Assembly (NCBI RefSeq): GCF_013256625.1 | Contig: NZ_CP053908.1 | Span: 4,092,001 to 4,156,000 of the forward strand | DNA length: 64,000 bases | Direction: 5' to 3' | Source: Hymenobacter sp. BRD128 | GTDB taxonomy: Bacteria > Bacteroidota > Bacteroidia > Cytophagales > Hymenobacteraceae | In this document: positions 53,850 to 62,124 of the stretch, one piece after another | Position numbering within the stretch: position 1 is the stretch's first letter | Layout of the letters: each line of letters starts with the position of its first letter | Program-made: the position numbers and the translations under genes | The notes under the pieces: model-generated | Seen by the model: only the letters and a program-made list of their open reading frames with translations | Database searches by the model: none | What the model was told of the DNA's origin: nothing

Positions 53850-55670
53850 ATGGACCCAACCTCCGCTACCAAAACCGGCCAGGTGTTTGACTGGCAGGTG
53901 CTGCGCCGCCTGCTCACCTACGTCAAGCCCTACCGCGGCACGTTTATCGGCCTCATTGTGCTCACGGTGGCTACGGCCGTGCTGGGCACCGTGCGCCCGG
54001 CGCTTATTCAGCGCATGGTCGATGTGGATATCACCAACAACGACTGGGCGGGCCTCAACCGCTCCACACTGTGGCTGCTCGGGCTACTGCTGGTGCACAC
54101 CCTGGTAAGCTACCTGCAGACCTACTACGGCGGCTGGCTAGGCCAGTACATCGTGCGCGATATCCGGGCCGACCTCTACCGGCACCTGCTCAGCCTCAAG
54201 CTCAGCTTCTTCGACCGCACGCCCATCGGCGTGCTAGTCACGCGCAACATCTCGGACGTCGAAACCCTGGCCGATGTCTTCAGCGAGGGGCTAGCCGCGA
54301 TGGTCGGCGACCTGCTCCAGATTGTGTTCCTCATGATTTTCATGTTCTGGACCAACTGGCAGCTGGCGCTCATCAGCCTTTCCGTTATTCCACCGCTGCT
54401 CTTCAGCACCTACGTGTTTAAGGAAAAAGTCAAAGGCAGCTTTCAGGAAGTGCGCAACGCCGTGGCTAAGCTCAATTCCTTCGTGCAGGAGCACCTCACG
54501 GGCATGAATGTGGTGCAGATTTTTAATAACCAGGAGCGCGAGTACCGCAAGTTTGAGGCGATAAACCAGGAGCACACCCGGGCCAACATCAAGTCGGTGC
54601 TCTACTACAGCATTTATTTTCCGGTGGCCGAGGTGCTGGGTGCCATCGGCGTGGGCCTGCTGGTGTGGTATGCCGCCCAGGGCCAGATTGCGGGCACCAT
54701 CTCGAAGGGCGAGCTGATTGCCTTTATTATGTATAACGCACTGTTTTTTAGGCCTATCCGTCAGATTGCCGACCGCTTCAATACCCTCCAGCTAGGCCTC
54801 GTGAGTACCGAGCGCCTGCTCAAGCTGCTCGACAACGAGGACCTGGTAGCTACTTCGGGCACCAAGCCCGTGCCGCAGCTGCAAGGCGAGGTCGAGTTTG
54901 ATAAGGTGTGGTTTGCCTACAATGAGCCCGAATGGGTACTGAAGGATATCAGCTTTCACGTGCAGCCCGGCCAGACCGTCGCTTTCGTGGGTGCCACCGG
55001 CGCCGGCAAAACGAGTATTATCAACCTGCTAAGCCGCTTCTACGATATTCAACAAGGCCACATCCGGGTCGATGGCCAGGATTTGCGCGAGTACGACCTT
55101 AGCCAGCTGCGCCGTCAGATTGGCGTGGTGCTGCAAGACGTATTCTTGTTCGCCGGCTCCATCCGCGACAATATTACGCTGGGCAACAAGGAAATAAAGG
55201 ATACTAAAATCTGGGAAGCCGCCGCCCTGGTGGGCGCCGAGCGCTTCATCGGGCGCCTGCCCGGCGGCCTCGACTACCCGGTGATGGAGCGCGGGGCCAC
55301 GCTTTCGGTGGGCCAGCGCCAGCTCATCAGCTTCGTGCGGGCCTTGGTGTACGAGCCGCGCATTATCGTGCTCGATGAGGCTACGTCGTCGGTCGATTCG
55401 GAAACCGAGGAGATGATTCAGCACGCCATCGACAAGCTGATGGAAGGCCGCACCTCGCTCGTCATCGCCCACCGCCTCAGCACCATCCAAAAGGCCGACC
55501 GCATCATCGTGCTCGACCGCGGCGAAATCAAGGAAACCGGCACCCACGACGAGCTGCTGCGCCTCGGCGGCTACTACGCCCAGCTCTACCGCATGCAGTA
55601 TAAGGGCGCGGAAAGCAATGAAGAACTAGGAATGAAGAATGAGGAAGTGCGGCTTTCGAACGAGGGCTAG
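53850..55670 (+). CDS. ABC exporter half-transporter (canonical Walker B, LSVGQ signature)
   Basis: A 606-residue half-transporter with six membrane helices (about 25-320) fused to an ATPase domain (about 340-580). Walker A GATGAGKTS, Q-loop LQDVFLFAGSI, signature LSVGQRQ (noncanonical), Walker B IIVLDEATSSVD with the catalytic Glu, and the H-loop IAHRLS. This resembles the MdlB/YheH/TM288 half of heterodimeric exporters. The convergent gene at 57326 has complementary deviations. The last 15 residues look derived from an intergenic repeat. Confidence 0.92.
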   Translation: MDPTSATKTGQVFDWQVLRRLLTYVKPYRGTFIGLIVLTVATAVLGTVRPALIQRMVDVDITNNDWAGLNRSTLWLLGLLLVHTLVSYLQTYYGGWLGQYIVRDIRADLYRHLLSLKLSFFDRTPIGVLVTRNISDVETLADVFSEGLAAMVGDLLQIVFLMIFMFWTNWQLALISLSVIPPLLFSTYVFKEKVKGSFQEVRNAVAKLNSFVQEHLTGMNVVQIFNNQEREYRKFEAINQEHTRANIKSVLYYSIYFPVAEVLGAIGVGLLVWYAAQGQIAGTISKGELIAFIMYNALFFRPIRQIADRFNTLQLGLVSTERLLKLLDNEDLVATSGTKPVPQLQGEVEFDKVWFAYNEPEWVLKDISFHVQPGQTVAFVGATGAGKTSIINLLSRFYDIQQGHIRVDGQDLREYDLSQLRRQIGVVLQDVFLFAGSIRDNITLGNKEIKDTKIWEAAALVGAERFIGRLPGGLDYPVMERGATLSVGQRQLISFVRALVYEPRIIVLDEATSSVDSETEEMIQHAIDKLMEGRTSLVIAHRLSTIQKADRIIVLDRGEIKETGTHDELLRLGGYYAQLYRMQYKGAESNEELGMKNEEVRLSNEG

Positions 55671-55723
55671 CGGGCGCTCAATTGCGACAGGTACTACTTC
55701 ATTTTCAATTTCTTATTCACTCT

Positions 55724-56242
55724 ATGCGTTTCTTCTTTCCTCTCGTTCTCATTTTTACTGCTATTGGCCTGAGCATTTATGCTTACCTGGGGGGCCTGCG
55801 CACCCCTAGCGCGGCCCTCGAAACTACCGCCGCGCCGGTGCTGCTGGCCGGCCAGCCTTTTCGCGGCAAGGTTGATGATGCCCGTTTTGGCGAGCTATTC
55901 CGCGAAGCCAAGCAGCGGCAAGATGCCAATCATGACCTCCCGTTAGCCAACCTGTACTACAATGACCCCGAGTCGGCCCACGATTCCATCCGGGCCTTTG
56001 TGGGCGTGCGCGTGCCCGATTCGGCCGCCGTGCTACCCACCGGCTGGCGCTACCGCGTGGTGCCGGCCGGCCGGCGCGTAGTGGCCGCCCGCGTGCGGGG
56101 CGTGAGCTTTCTGCTAGCCCCCGGCAAGCTCTACGCCGCTGCTCAGCAGGCTATTAAAGAGCAAAAGCTGACTAAGCAGCCCTTCTACCTCGAGCAGTTT
56201 GGCGCCGATGAGGTAGATGAATTGCGGGTGGGAGTGAAGTAG
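55724..56242 (+). CDS. Membrane-anchored protein, weakly GyrI-like
   Basis: A 172-residue protein with an N-terminal membrane helix (about 1-22) and a soluble domain (about 45-172). The segments RVVPAGRRVVAARVRGV and QFGADEVDELRVGVK weakly resemble the GyrI-like/SOUL small-molecule-binding fold. Function unknown. The start at 55724 (MRFFFPLVLIFTAIG) is preferred to the upstream in-frame ATG. It lies 53 bp after the ABC gene on the same strand. Confidence 0.6.
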   Translation: MRFFFPLVLIFTAIGLSIYAYLGGLRTPSAALETTAAPVLLAGQPFRGKVDDARFGELFREAKQRQDANHDLPLANLYYNDPESAHDSIRAFVGVRVPDSAAVLPTGWRYRVVPAGRRVVAARVRGVSFLLAPGKLYAAAQQAIKEQKLTKQPFYLEQFGADEVDELRVGVK

Positions 56243-56337
56243 CCAAACCGCCGGCCCGGCCGACTACCGGTCGTATACCACGCCGGCAATTTGGCTTTGT
56301 GCGCCCAAAAGCCGCGCCCGGACGCAAGCCCGGAAAA

Positions 56338-56383
56338 CTAAAAAGCCCGGCCCTTCTCCCGCGAGAAGGGCCGGGCTTTTTAG
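56338..56383. terminator. Terminator of tRNA-Pro(CGG)
   Basis: A perfect 21-bp stem (56338-56358 / 56363-56383) with A5/T5 tracts, 4 bp downstream of the tRNA 3' end on the minus strand; it also ends the plus-strand transcript from 55724. Confidence 0.93.
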
Positions 56384-56387
56384 CCAG

Positions 56388-56461
56388 TCGGGGTGGCAGG
56401 ATTCGAACCTACGGCCTCGTCGTCCCGAACGACGCGCGCTACCGGGCTGCGCTACACCCCG
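56388..56461 (-). tRNA. tRNA-Pro (CGG)
   Basis: Minus-strand cloverleaf: acceptor CGGGGTG/CACCCCG, D-arm GTAGCGCAGCCCGGTAGCGC, anticodon loop TTCGGGA with anticodon CGG, T-loop GGTTCGAATCC, discriminator A. CCA is not encoded. Confidence 0.95.
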
Positions 56462-56525
56462 AAAACTAAGCGAAACCGATGGGGCGGCTCCGCGTCGGGA
56501 ATTCCAAATGGGGAAAGTTGGCCTA

Positions 56526-56559
56526 AAAAAGCCCCCGACCCGAAGGTCGGGGGCTTTTT
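56526..56559. terminator. Terminator between the two tRNA-Pro genes
   Basis: A perfect 15-bp stem (56526-56540 / 56545-56559) with CGAA loop and A5/T5 tracts, downstream of tRNA-Pro(GGG) on the minus strand. Confidence 0.93.
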
Positions 56560-56582
56560 CGGGGGGCTAACTTGCTCCTCGG

Positions 56583-56656
56583 TCGGAGTGGCAGGATTCG
56601 AACCTACGACCTCCAGCACCCCATGCTGGCGCGATACCAGGCTACGCTACACCCCG
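56583..56656 (-). tRNA. tRNA-Pro (GGG)
   Basis: Minus-strand cloverleaf: acceptor CGGGGTG/CACTCCG (one G-T wobble), anticodon stem CCAGC/GCTGG with loop ATGGGGT and anticodon GGG, T-loop GGTTCGAATCC, discriminator A. CCA is not encoded. Confidence 0.94.
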
Positions 56657-56874
56657 AGGGCATTTGGAAGTGCAAAGGTAGGCAATCAAAACGTGTTTTC
56701 GCAAGGCTAGCCAGCGCTTTTCGGCTGCCTGCCCTCGAAAATAAAGCTAAAAGCGTAGCTAGCAGCGAATAAAAAACAACTATACGGTTTGTGAAGTAGC
56801 ATACTTCGTGCTGCTGTATCTTTACCCGGCTAATTTACCAGAACTAGGGACCCGGCTTTATTTTGTATTACTTT

Positions 56875-57297
56875 ATGAAATCAGTATCTATACTAGCGGC
56901 CGGCTTGCTGCTGGCCCCGCTTGGGCTGCTGGCCCAGACTACGCCCCCAGCTAAACCGGCGGCCCCCGCTGCTGCTGCCACTACTGCGCCTGCGGCGGCT
57001 CCGGGCACGCCCGCACCCATCGCGCTAGCCCCCGTAACCCCGGCGCCCGACCCGAACGCCTTGAAAATCAAGGCCGACCAGAACCCCATTGCGCACACGC
57101 TCACCGTGCGTTGCGATGCGCCCGGCCCCACGCGCTTCGAAATCAACGACAAGGAAGGCCACCCGGTACTCACCAAAACGGTGATGGTCGGCACCACCCC
57201 CACCGTGATGCGCGTGGGCACGCTACCCGCCGGCCCCTACGTGGTGCGCTGCACCGCCGGCGAGAAGAAAGGCACCAAGCTGATACAGCTGCAATAG
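56875..57297 (+). CDS. Secreted protein resembling a free-standing T9SS sorting domain
   Basis: A 140-residue exported protein: signal peptide (about 1-20, ending LLAQ), Pro/Ala/Thr linker (about 21-60), then a single beta-rich domain (about 61-140). That domain reads like a T9SS type A sorting domain: a DQNPIAHTLTVRC strand in place of PNP, EINDKEGHPVLTKTV, VGTLPAGPYVVRC, and KKGTKLIQLQ at the very end. There is no cargo domain in front of it. It lies 28 bp before the convergent ABC gene. Whether it is exported by the T9SS or is a decoy or chaperone is unknown. Confidence 0.65.
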   Translation: MKSVSILAAGLLLAPLGLLAQTTPPAKPAAPAAAATTAPAAAPGTPAPIALAPVTPAPDPNALKIKADQNPIAHTLTVRCDAPGPTRFEINDKEGHPVLTKTVMVGTTPTVMRVGTLPAGPYVVRCTAGEKKGTKLIQLQ

Positions 57298-57325
57298 CCA
57301 AGCTGGCCAGCGCCGCTCCGGCTGC

Positions 57326-59122
57326 TTACGAAGCTGTGGCCTCGGCCTGAAGCTGGCGCTCGTAGAGGGCGCGGTACAGACCCTCGGGCTCGGCCATGAG
57401 GGCGGTGTGGGTGCCGTGCTGCACTATCTGGCCGTCGTCGAGCACGAGTATTTCATCGGCTAGCTTCACCGACGATACGCGGTGTGAGATGATAAGGCTG
57501 GTGCGGTTCTTCATCACGCGCTGCAGGCTGTCGAGAATGGCGTTCTCGGTCTTGGTATCCACGGCCGAGAGCGAGTCGTCGAGAATCAGAATTTTAGGCT
57601 CCTTCACCAGGGCGCGGGCCATGCTCACGCGCTGTTTCTGGCCGCCCGAAAGCGTGATGCCGCGCTCGCCCACTTTGGTATCGAAGCCTTCGGGGAAGCG
57701 GATAATGTTGTCGTACACGTCGGCGTCGCGGGCGGCCTGGGTCATGCGGTCCTCATCGGGCTGGTCGAGGCCGAAGTTGATGTTGTTGCGAATGCTGTCG
57801 GAGAAGAGGAAAACGTCCTGCGGCACGTAGCCGATTTGCTCGCGCAGGCTAGCCAGCGCGTAGTCGCGCACATCGGTACCATCTAGCCGAATAGCCCCGC
57901 TCGTTACGTCATACAGCCGGCAGAGCAGCGCGGCAATGGTGCTCTTGCCCGAGCCGGTGTTGCCAATCACGGCGAGGGTCTGGCCCGGCCGGATGCGGAA
58001 GCTCACGTCGCGCAGCGCCTTAATACCGGTGTCGGGGTAGGTAAACGTAACGTGGTCAAATACAATGTCGCCCGCGATTTCCTGGCGGATGTGCTGGCGC
58101 GAAACGATGTCGGTTTTCTCGTCCAGAAACTCGTTGATGCGGGCCTGCGAAGCCTCGGCGCGCTGCACCAGCGAGGAGGTCCAGCCGAGCGCCGTTACGG
58201 GCCAGGTCAGCAGATTCACGTAAATAATAAACTCGGCGATGCTGCCCGTCGTGATGGTGCCCCGGATAACCTCTTGGCCGCCAATCCAGACCGTGACAAT
58301 GGTGCTGATGCCCACCAGGAACATAATCAGCGGAAAAAACAGGGAATTGACGAAGTTGAGGCTCAAGGACTTGTCTTTGTATTCGTTGGTTGATACCTGA
58401 AACTGCTCGTAAGAATCCTGCTGGCGCACGAACGACTTGAGCACCCGAATACCCGAAAAGGCTTCCTGGGTAAAGGTCGTCATGGCGGCCAGGGCCTTCT
58501 GAATGTCGTCCGACTTCTTCTCAATCAGGTTGTTGATGTAAAAAATGCTCGCCGACAGAACAGGCAGCGGCAGCAGCGTGAGCACCGTCAGGCGCACATT
58601 TACCAGCAGCATGAGCGGCACCACGAGGATGAAGAGCACCACTAATTGCAGGAAATACATAATGCCCGGTCCGAGGTACATGCGCACGCGGCCCACATCT
58701 TCGGAGATGCGCGACATGAGGTCGCCGGTGCTGTGGCGGCGGTAGAAGGCGAGCGGCAGCGACTGGTAGTGCTGGTAAATCTGGTTTTTCTGGTCGTTTT
58801 CGATGAGCCGCGACATCACGATGAGCGTCTGGCGCATAAAAAACAGGAAAATGCCGCGCAGCAGGGCTAGCGCGATAATGACCATGCCGTAGAACAGCAC
58901 GTTGCGCCCAAACAGCTGGTAGACGCCCGCCTGCGCCTGCGTGCCGGCGTAGAGGTGGTAGAGGTCGATTCCTTCATTCACCAAATCGAAGGAATAGCGC
59001 ACGAGCTGAGCCGGAAAAATGGTTAGCAGCGTGCTCAGAATCACAAACAGCACCCCGCCGAGGAAATGCCATTTGTAGCGGAAAATATGCGGATTGACGG
59101 CAACCAGGGCGCGGGTGGGCAT
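57326..59122 (-). CDS. ABC exporter half-transporter (degenerate Walker B)
   Basis: A 598-residue half-transporter with six membrane helices (about 15-310) and an ATPase domain (about 340-590). Walker A GNTGSGKST, Q-loop PQDVFLFSDSI, canonical signature LSGGQKQR, but Walker B ILILDDSLSAVD with Asp replacing the catalytic Glu. This is typical of the MdlA/YheI/TM287 half of heterodimeric exporters. The likely partner is the 606-residue gene at 53850. The start at 59122 is preferred over the frame from 59161, which lacks conserved sequence. Confidence 0.92.
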   Translation of the reverse strand: MPTRALVAVNPHIFRYKWHFLGGVLFVILSTLLTIFPAQLVRYSFDLVNEGIDLYHLYAGTQAQAGVYQLFGRNVLFYGMVIIALALLRGIFLFFMRQTLIVMSRLIENDQKNQIYQHYQSLPLAFYRRHSTGDLMSRISEDVGRVRMYLGPGIMYFLQLVVLFILVVPLMLLVNVRLTVLTLLPLPVLSASIFYINNLIEKKSDDIQKALAAMTTFTQEAFSGIRVLKSFVRQQDSYEQFQVSTNEYKDKSLSLNFVNSLFFPLIMFLVGISTIVTVWIGGQEVIRGTITTGSIAEFIIYVNLLTWPVTALGWTSSLVQRAEASQARINEFLDEKTDIVSRQHIRQEIAGDIVFDHVTFTYPDTGIKALRDVSFRIRPGQTLAVIGNTGSGKSTIAALLCRLYDVTSGAIRLDGTDVRDYALASLREQIGYVPQDVFLFSDSIRNNINFGLDQPDEDRMTQAARDADVYDNIIRFPEGFDTKVGERGITLSGGQKQRVSMARALVKEPKILILDDSLSAVDTKTENAILDSLQRVMKNRTSLIISHRVSSVKLADEILVLDDGQIVQHGTHTALMAEPEGLYRALYERQLQAEATAS

Positions 59123-59176
59123 AAGCAGGGGAGGGGTTAGGGCCGGAAAACCGGGCCGCAACCGAAAAAAAACGGG

Positions 59177-59184
59177 TACTTTTG
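59177..59184 (+). promoter_or_regulatory. -7 promoter element for the leucine-dehydrogenase-like gene
   Basis: TACTTTTG matches TAnnTTTG, 113 bp upstream of the chosen ATG at 59297. No -33 TTTG is evident. Confidence 0.45.
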
Positions 59185-59296
59185 CACTCAGAACGGCGTT
59201 CGAGCGCTGGCCCGGAACCAGTTGCCGGGCACGGCTCTAACAAAGTTACACCCCACTCTTCCCTCCCAATCCCACCCATTTTTCCTTTTTAACCCT

Positions 59297-60391
59297 ATGG
59301 TACTCGACGCGCCAACCCAGGCCACCGGCTCCATTTTTGAGCAGGTAGCCGAATTTCAGCACGAGCAAGTGGTGTACTGCCACGACCACGAAACCGGCCT
59401 CAAAGCCATTATCGGGATTCACAACACGGTGCTCGGCCCCGCGTTGGGCGGCACCCGCATGTGGCACTACGCCACCGAGGCCGAGGCGCTGCGCGACGTG
59501 CTGCGCCTGAGCCGGGGCATGACCTATAAGGCCGCCATCTCGGGCCTGAACCTGGGCGGCGGCAAGGCCGTCATCATCGGCGACGTGAAGAAGCTGAAAA
59601 ACGAAGCGCTGCTGCGCAAGTTCGGCCGCTTCGTGAACAACCTGAACGGCAAGTATATCACGGCCGAGGATGTGAACATGACCACCAAGGACATGGAGTA
59701 CATTCGCATGGAAACCAAGCACGTAGCCGGCCTGCCCGAGAGCATGGGCGGCTCGGGCGACCCCTCGCCGGTGACGGCCTACGGCACGTACATGGGTATG
59801 AAGGCCGCCGCCAAAAAAGCCTTCGGCTCGGACAGCCTGGCCGGCAAGCGCATCGCCGTGCAGGGCGTGGGCCACGTGGGCACCTACCTGCTGGAATATC
59901 TGCAAAAAGAAGGGGCTAGCCTCGTGCTCACCGACTACTACGAGGAGCGCGCCTACGAGGCGGCCAGCCGCTTCGGTGCCGTGGCCGTGGGCCTGGAAGA
60001 AATTTACGACCAGGACGTGGACATTTACTCGCCCTGCGCGCTGGGGGCCACCATCAACGACGACACCATCGGCCGCCTCAAGTGCCGCGTCATTGCCGGC
60101 TCGGCCAACAACCAGCTAGCCCGCGAAAACGAGCACGGCCCCGAGCTGGTGCGCCGCGGCATCGTGTACGCGCCTGACTTTCTGATAAATGCCGGCGGCC
60201 TCATCAACGTCTACTCCGAAATAACGGGTAGCACCCGCCAGGGTGCCCTGGCCCAAACCTCCAACATCTACGACTATACCCTGCAAGTGCTGGAGAAAGC
60301 CGAGCAGGAAAACAGCCACCCCCAGGCGGCTGCCATCCGCCAGGCCCAGGAGCGCATCGAAGCCGTGGGCCGGGTAAAAGCGACCTACTAA
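59297..60391 (+). CDS. Leucine dehydrogenase-like Glu/Leu/Phe/Val dehydrogenase
   Basis: A 364-residue NAD-dependent amino acid dehydrogenase, oxidatively deaminating branched-chain amino acids. Its length and motifs fit leucine rather than glutamate dehydrogenase: LGGTRMWHY, the catalytic Lys in SRGMTYKAAISGLNLGGGKA (about 78-97), GGSGDPSPVTAYG, Rossmann GVGHVGTYL and PCALGATIND. It differs strongly from the glutamate dehydrogenase at 2276. The start is ATG 59297 (MVLDAPTQ). Confidence 0.9.
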   Translation: MVLDAPTQATGSIFEQVAEFQHEQVVYCHDHETGLKAIIGIHNTVLGPALGGTRMWHYATEAEALRDVLRLSRGMTYKAAISGLNLGGGKAVIIGDVKKLKNEALLRKFGRFVNNLNGKYITAEDVNMTTKDMEYIRMETKHVAGLPESMGGSGDPSPVTAYGTYMGMKAAAKKAFGSDSLAGKRIAVQGVGHVGTYLLEYLQKEGASLVLTDYYEERAYEAASRFGAVAVGLEEIYDQDVDIYSPCALGATINDDTIGRLKCRVIAGSANNQLARENEHGPELVRRGIVYAPDFLINAGGLINVYSEITGSTRQGALAQTSNIYDYTLQVLEKAEQENSHPQAAAIRQAQERIEAVGRVKATY

Positions 60392-60395
60392 AAAA

Positions 60396-60462
60396 ATTAT
60401 GAATTGAGAAGTATGAATTGGGCAAGCTGCTTGGTCCCATTCAGTTGTTCTCAATTCATAAT
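60396..60462. repeat. AT-rich inverted repeat after the dehydrogenase gene
   Basis: A 15-bp perfect inverted pair (60396-60410 / 60448-60462) with further tandem copies of ATTCATAA (60454-60475), between the dehydrogenase and nusB genes. Confidence 0.6.
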
Positions 60463-60485
60463 TCATAATTCATAATCAACCGAAA

Positions 60486-61688
60486 ATGCTAAACCGCCGT
60501 CTTCTCCGCATCAAAGTCATGCAGGCCCTTTATGCCTACCAGCAAGCGGTTGCCGCCGATTTGCTGCTGGCCCAGGACCGCATCGCGGCGGCTTTTGAGC
60601 CCGACCTCACCGCCGACAAGGCCCCCGACCGCCGCCTGCTCGAAGGCCAGCGCAAGCTGGGCGAAGCGCAGCTGCGCGACTGGCACCGCACCGGCGAGCT
60701 GCCCGAGTCGGGCTCCGACGACAAGGAGGTGGCCGCCGCTGTAAAAGGCGCCATCGAATACTACGAGCGGCTGGTAAACAAGGAAGGCGCGTTCTACGGT
60801 GGGCAGCTGCTGCACGGCGCCGAGAGCATTCACGACCAGTACCTGCACCTGCTGAACATGCCGCAGGCGCTGCTGCAAGTCATCACCGAGGACAATGAGC
60901 GCGAGGCGCGGCGCTACACCGGCCCGCGCTTCGATACCGAAGGCACGGCTAGGCTGTTCGGCAACGCTGCTTTTGCCAAGCTCAAGGAAAACGAGCAGCT
61001 GCTGCAAACCACCATCAAGCGCAAGCTGCAATGGACGGACAGCGAGGAGCTCGACGCCCTGCGCGAAGCCTGGCAGAAGGAGATGAAGCCCGACGAAACC
61101 GTGCAGGCTTACCTGGCCGGCAAAAATACGGGCCTGGCCGAAACCGACTACGACACCGACATGGAGCTGGCGCGCCACCTCTACAAAGACTTCGTATTCA
61201 AGGGCGAAGCCCTGCCGCGCTGGCTCGAAAGCAACGACCTGAACTGGGAGGAAAACCGGCCCATCGTGCGCAACCTGGTGCTTAAGACCCTGAAAATGCT
61301 GCCCTACGCGGCCGATGAGAAGCAGGAGCTGATGAACCTGAGCGCCAACTGGCAGGACGACCGCGACTTTGCCGAAACGCTCTACAAGCAGACCCTGGCC
61401 GATGATGCGAAGTCGGAAAAGCTCATCGCCGAATCGACCCAGAACTGGGACGTGGAGCGAGTAGCTTTGCTCGATAAAATCATTTTGAAGATGGCGCTTT
61501 GCGAGATGCAGCTTTTTCGGGGCATCCCGGTGAAGGTGACCATCAACGAGTACATCGAAATCAGCAAGCTGTACAGCACCCCGAAGAGCAAACAATTCGT
61601 AAACGGCATTTTGGATAAGCTGGCCCAGGACCTGGCGGCTAGCGGCGAAATTCGCAAGTCGGGCCGCGGCCTGCTGGACAACCAGTAG
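60486..61688 (+). CDS. nusB: Transcription antitermination factor NusB (long form)
   Basis: A 400-residue protein whose C-terminal part (about 255-395) is the NusB RNA-binding domain: VERVALLDKIILKMALCEMQLF, IPVKVTINEYIEISKLYSTPKSKQFVNGILDKL. The N-terminus MLNRRLLRIKVMQALYAYQQ is also NusB-like. A long helical insert separates the two. The extended NusB is usual in Bacteroidota. It acts in rRNA transcription antitermination. Confidence 0.93.
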   Translation: MLNRRLLRIKVMQALYAYQQAVAADLLLAQDRIAAAFEPDLTADKAPDRRLLEGQRKLGEAQLRDWHRTGELPESGSDDKEVAAAVKGAIEYYERLVNKEGAFYGGQLLHGAESIHDQYLHLLNMPQALLQVITEDNEREARRYTGPRFDTEGTARLFGNAAFAKLKENEQLLQTTIKRKLQWTDSEELDALREAWQKEMKPDETVQAYLAGKNTGLAETDYDTDMELARHLYKDFVFKGEALPRWLESNDLNWEENRPIVRNLVLKTLKMLPYAADEKQELMNLSANWQDDRDFAETLYKQTLADDAKSEKLIAESTQNWDVERVALLDKIILKMALCEMQLFRGIPVKVTINEYIEISKLYSTPKSKQFVNGILDKLAQDLAASGEIRKSGRGLLDNQ

Positions 61689-61730
61689 CTTTTCCTTTAA
61701 CTCCTTTTCTCTCACCACCCTTCCTCTCAA

Positions 61731-62042
61731 ATGGCTAGCAAAACCACCACCGGTATCTTGTGCTTCACGGGCGGCGCCCTGGCTGGGGCCGCCATTGGCC
61801 TGCTCTACGCGCCCGAAACCGGCCGCGAAACCCGCTCCTGGCTCAGCTACCAGCTGGAGAAATATCGCTCGGTGCTGGCCGACCTCACCGAAAGCCTCGT
61901 CACGAGCCGCGACAACACCCCGTCGTCGGCCAAAAGCGAAGGCCAGCGCGTGATTCAGGACGCCAAAAGCAAGGCCGAGCAGCTGCTGGGCGATGTGGAC
62001 CAGCTCATCAGTCAAATCAACTCGCGGCGCGCCATCAACTAA
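61731..62042 (+). CDS. YtxH domain protein
   Basis: A 103-residue protein with an N-terminal glycine-rich membrane helix (about 8-27, GILCFTGGALAGAAIGLLYAP) followed by ETGRETRSWLSYQLEKYR and a charged coiled coil. This matches the YtxH family of small stress or envelope-associated proteins, function unclear. It starts 43 bp after nusB and ends at a terminator. Confidence 0.88.
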   Translation: MASKTTTGILCFTGGALAGAAIGLLYAPETGRETRSWLSYQLEKYRSVLADLTESLVTSRDNTPSSAKSEGQRVIQDAKSKAEQLLGDVDQLISQINSRRAIN

Positions 62043-62049
62043 GCTAGCG

Positions 62050-62090
62050 GCGGGTGCGATGGGCTAGCCCCGTCGCACCCGCTTGCTTTT
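62050..62090 (+). terminator. Intrinsic terminator of the nusB-ytxH unit
   Basis: A perfect 10-bp stem (62050-62059 / 62073-62082) with a T-rich tail, 8 bp after the ytxH stop. Confidence 0.82.
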
Positions 62091-62124
62091 GGCGCCCTTA
62101 CTACTTCCTGTTACCACCTTTTGT

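Noticed and set aside
56393..56772. Apparent small proteins starting MAGFEPT... or containing it twice
   Set aside because: They are translations across the two minus-strand tRNA-Pro genes, a common annotation artefact.
60489..62015. 508-codon open frame antisense to nusB and ytxH
   Set aside because: The plus-strand proteins have clear family motifs; the antisense frame is Val/Leu/Gly/Gln-rich with no domain, as expected from the GC-rich third positions of the real genes.
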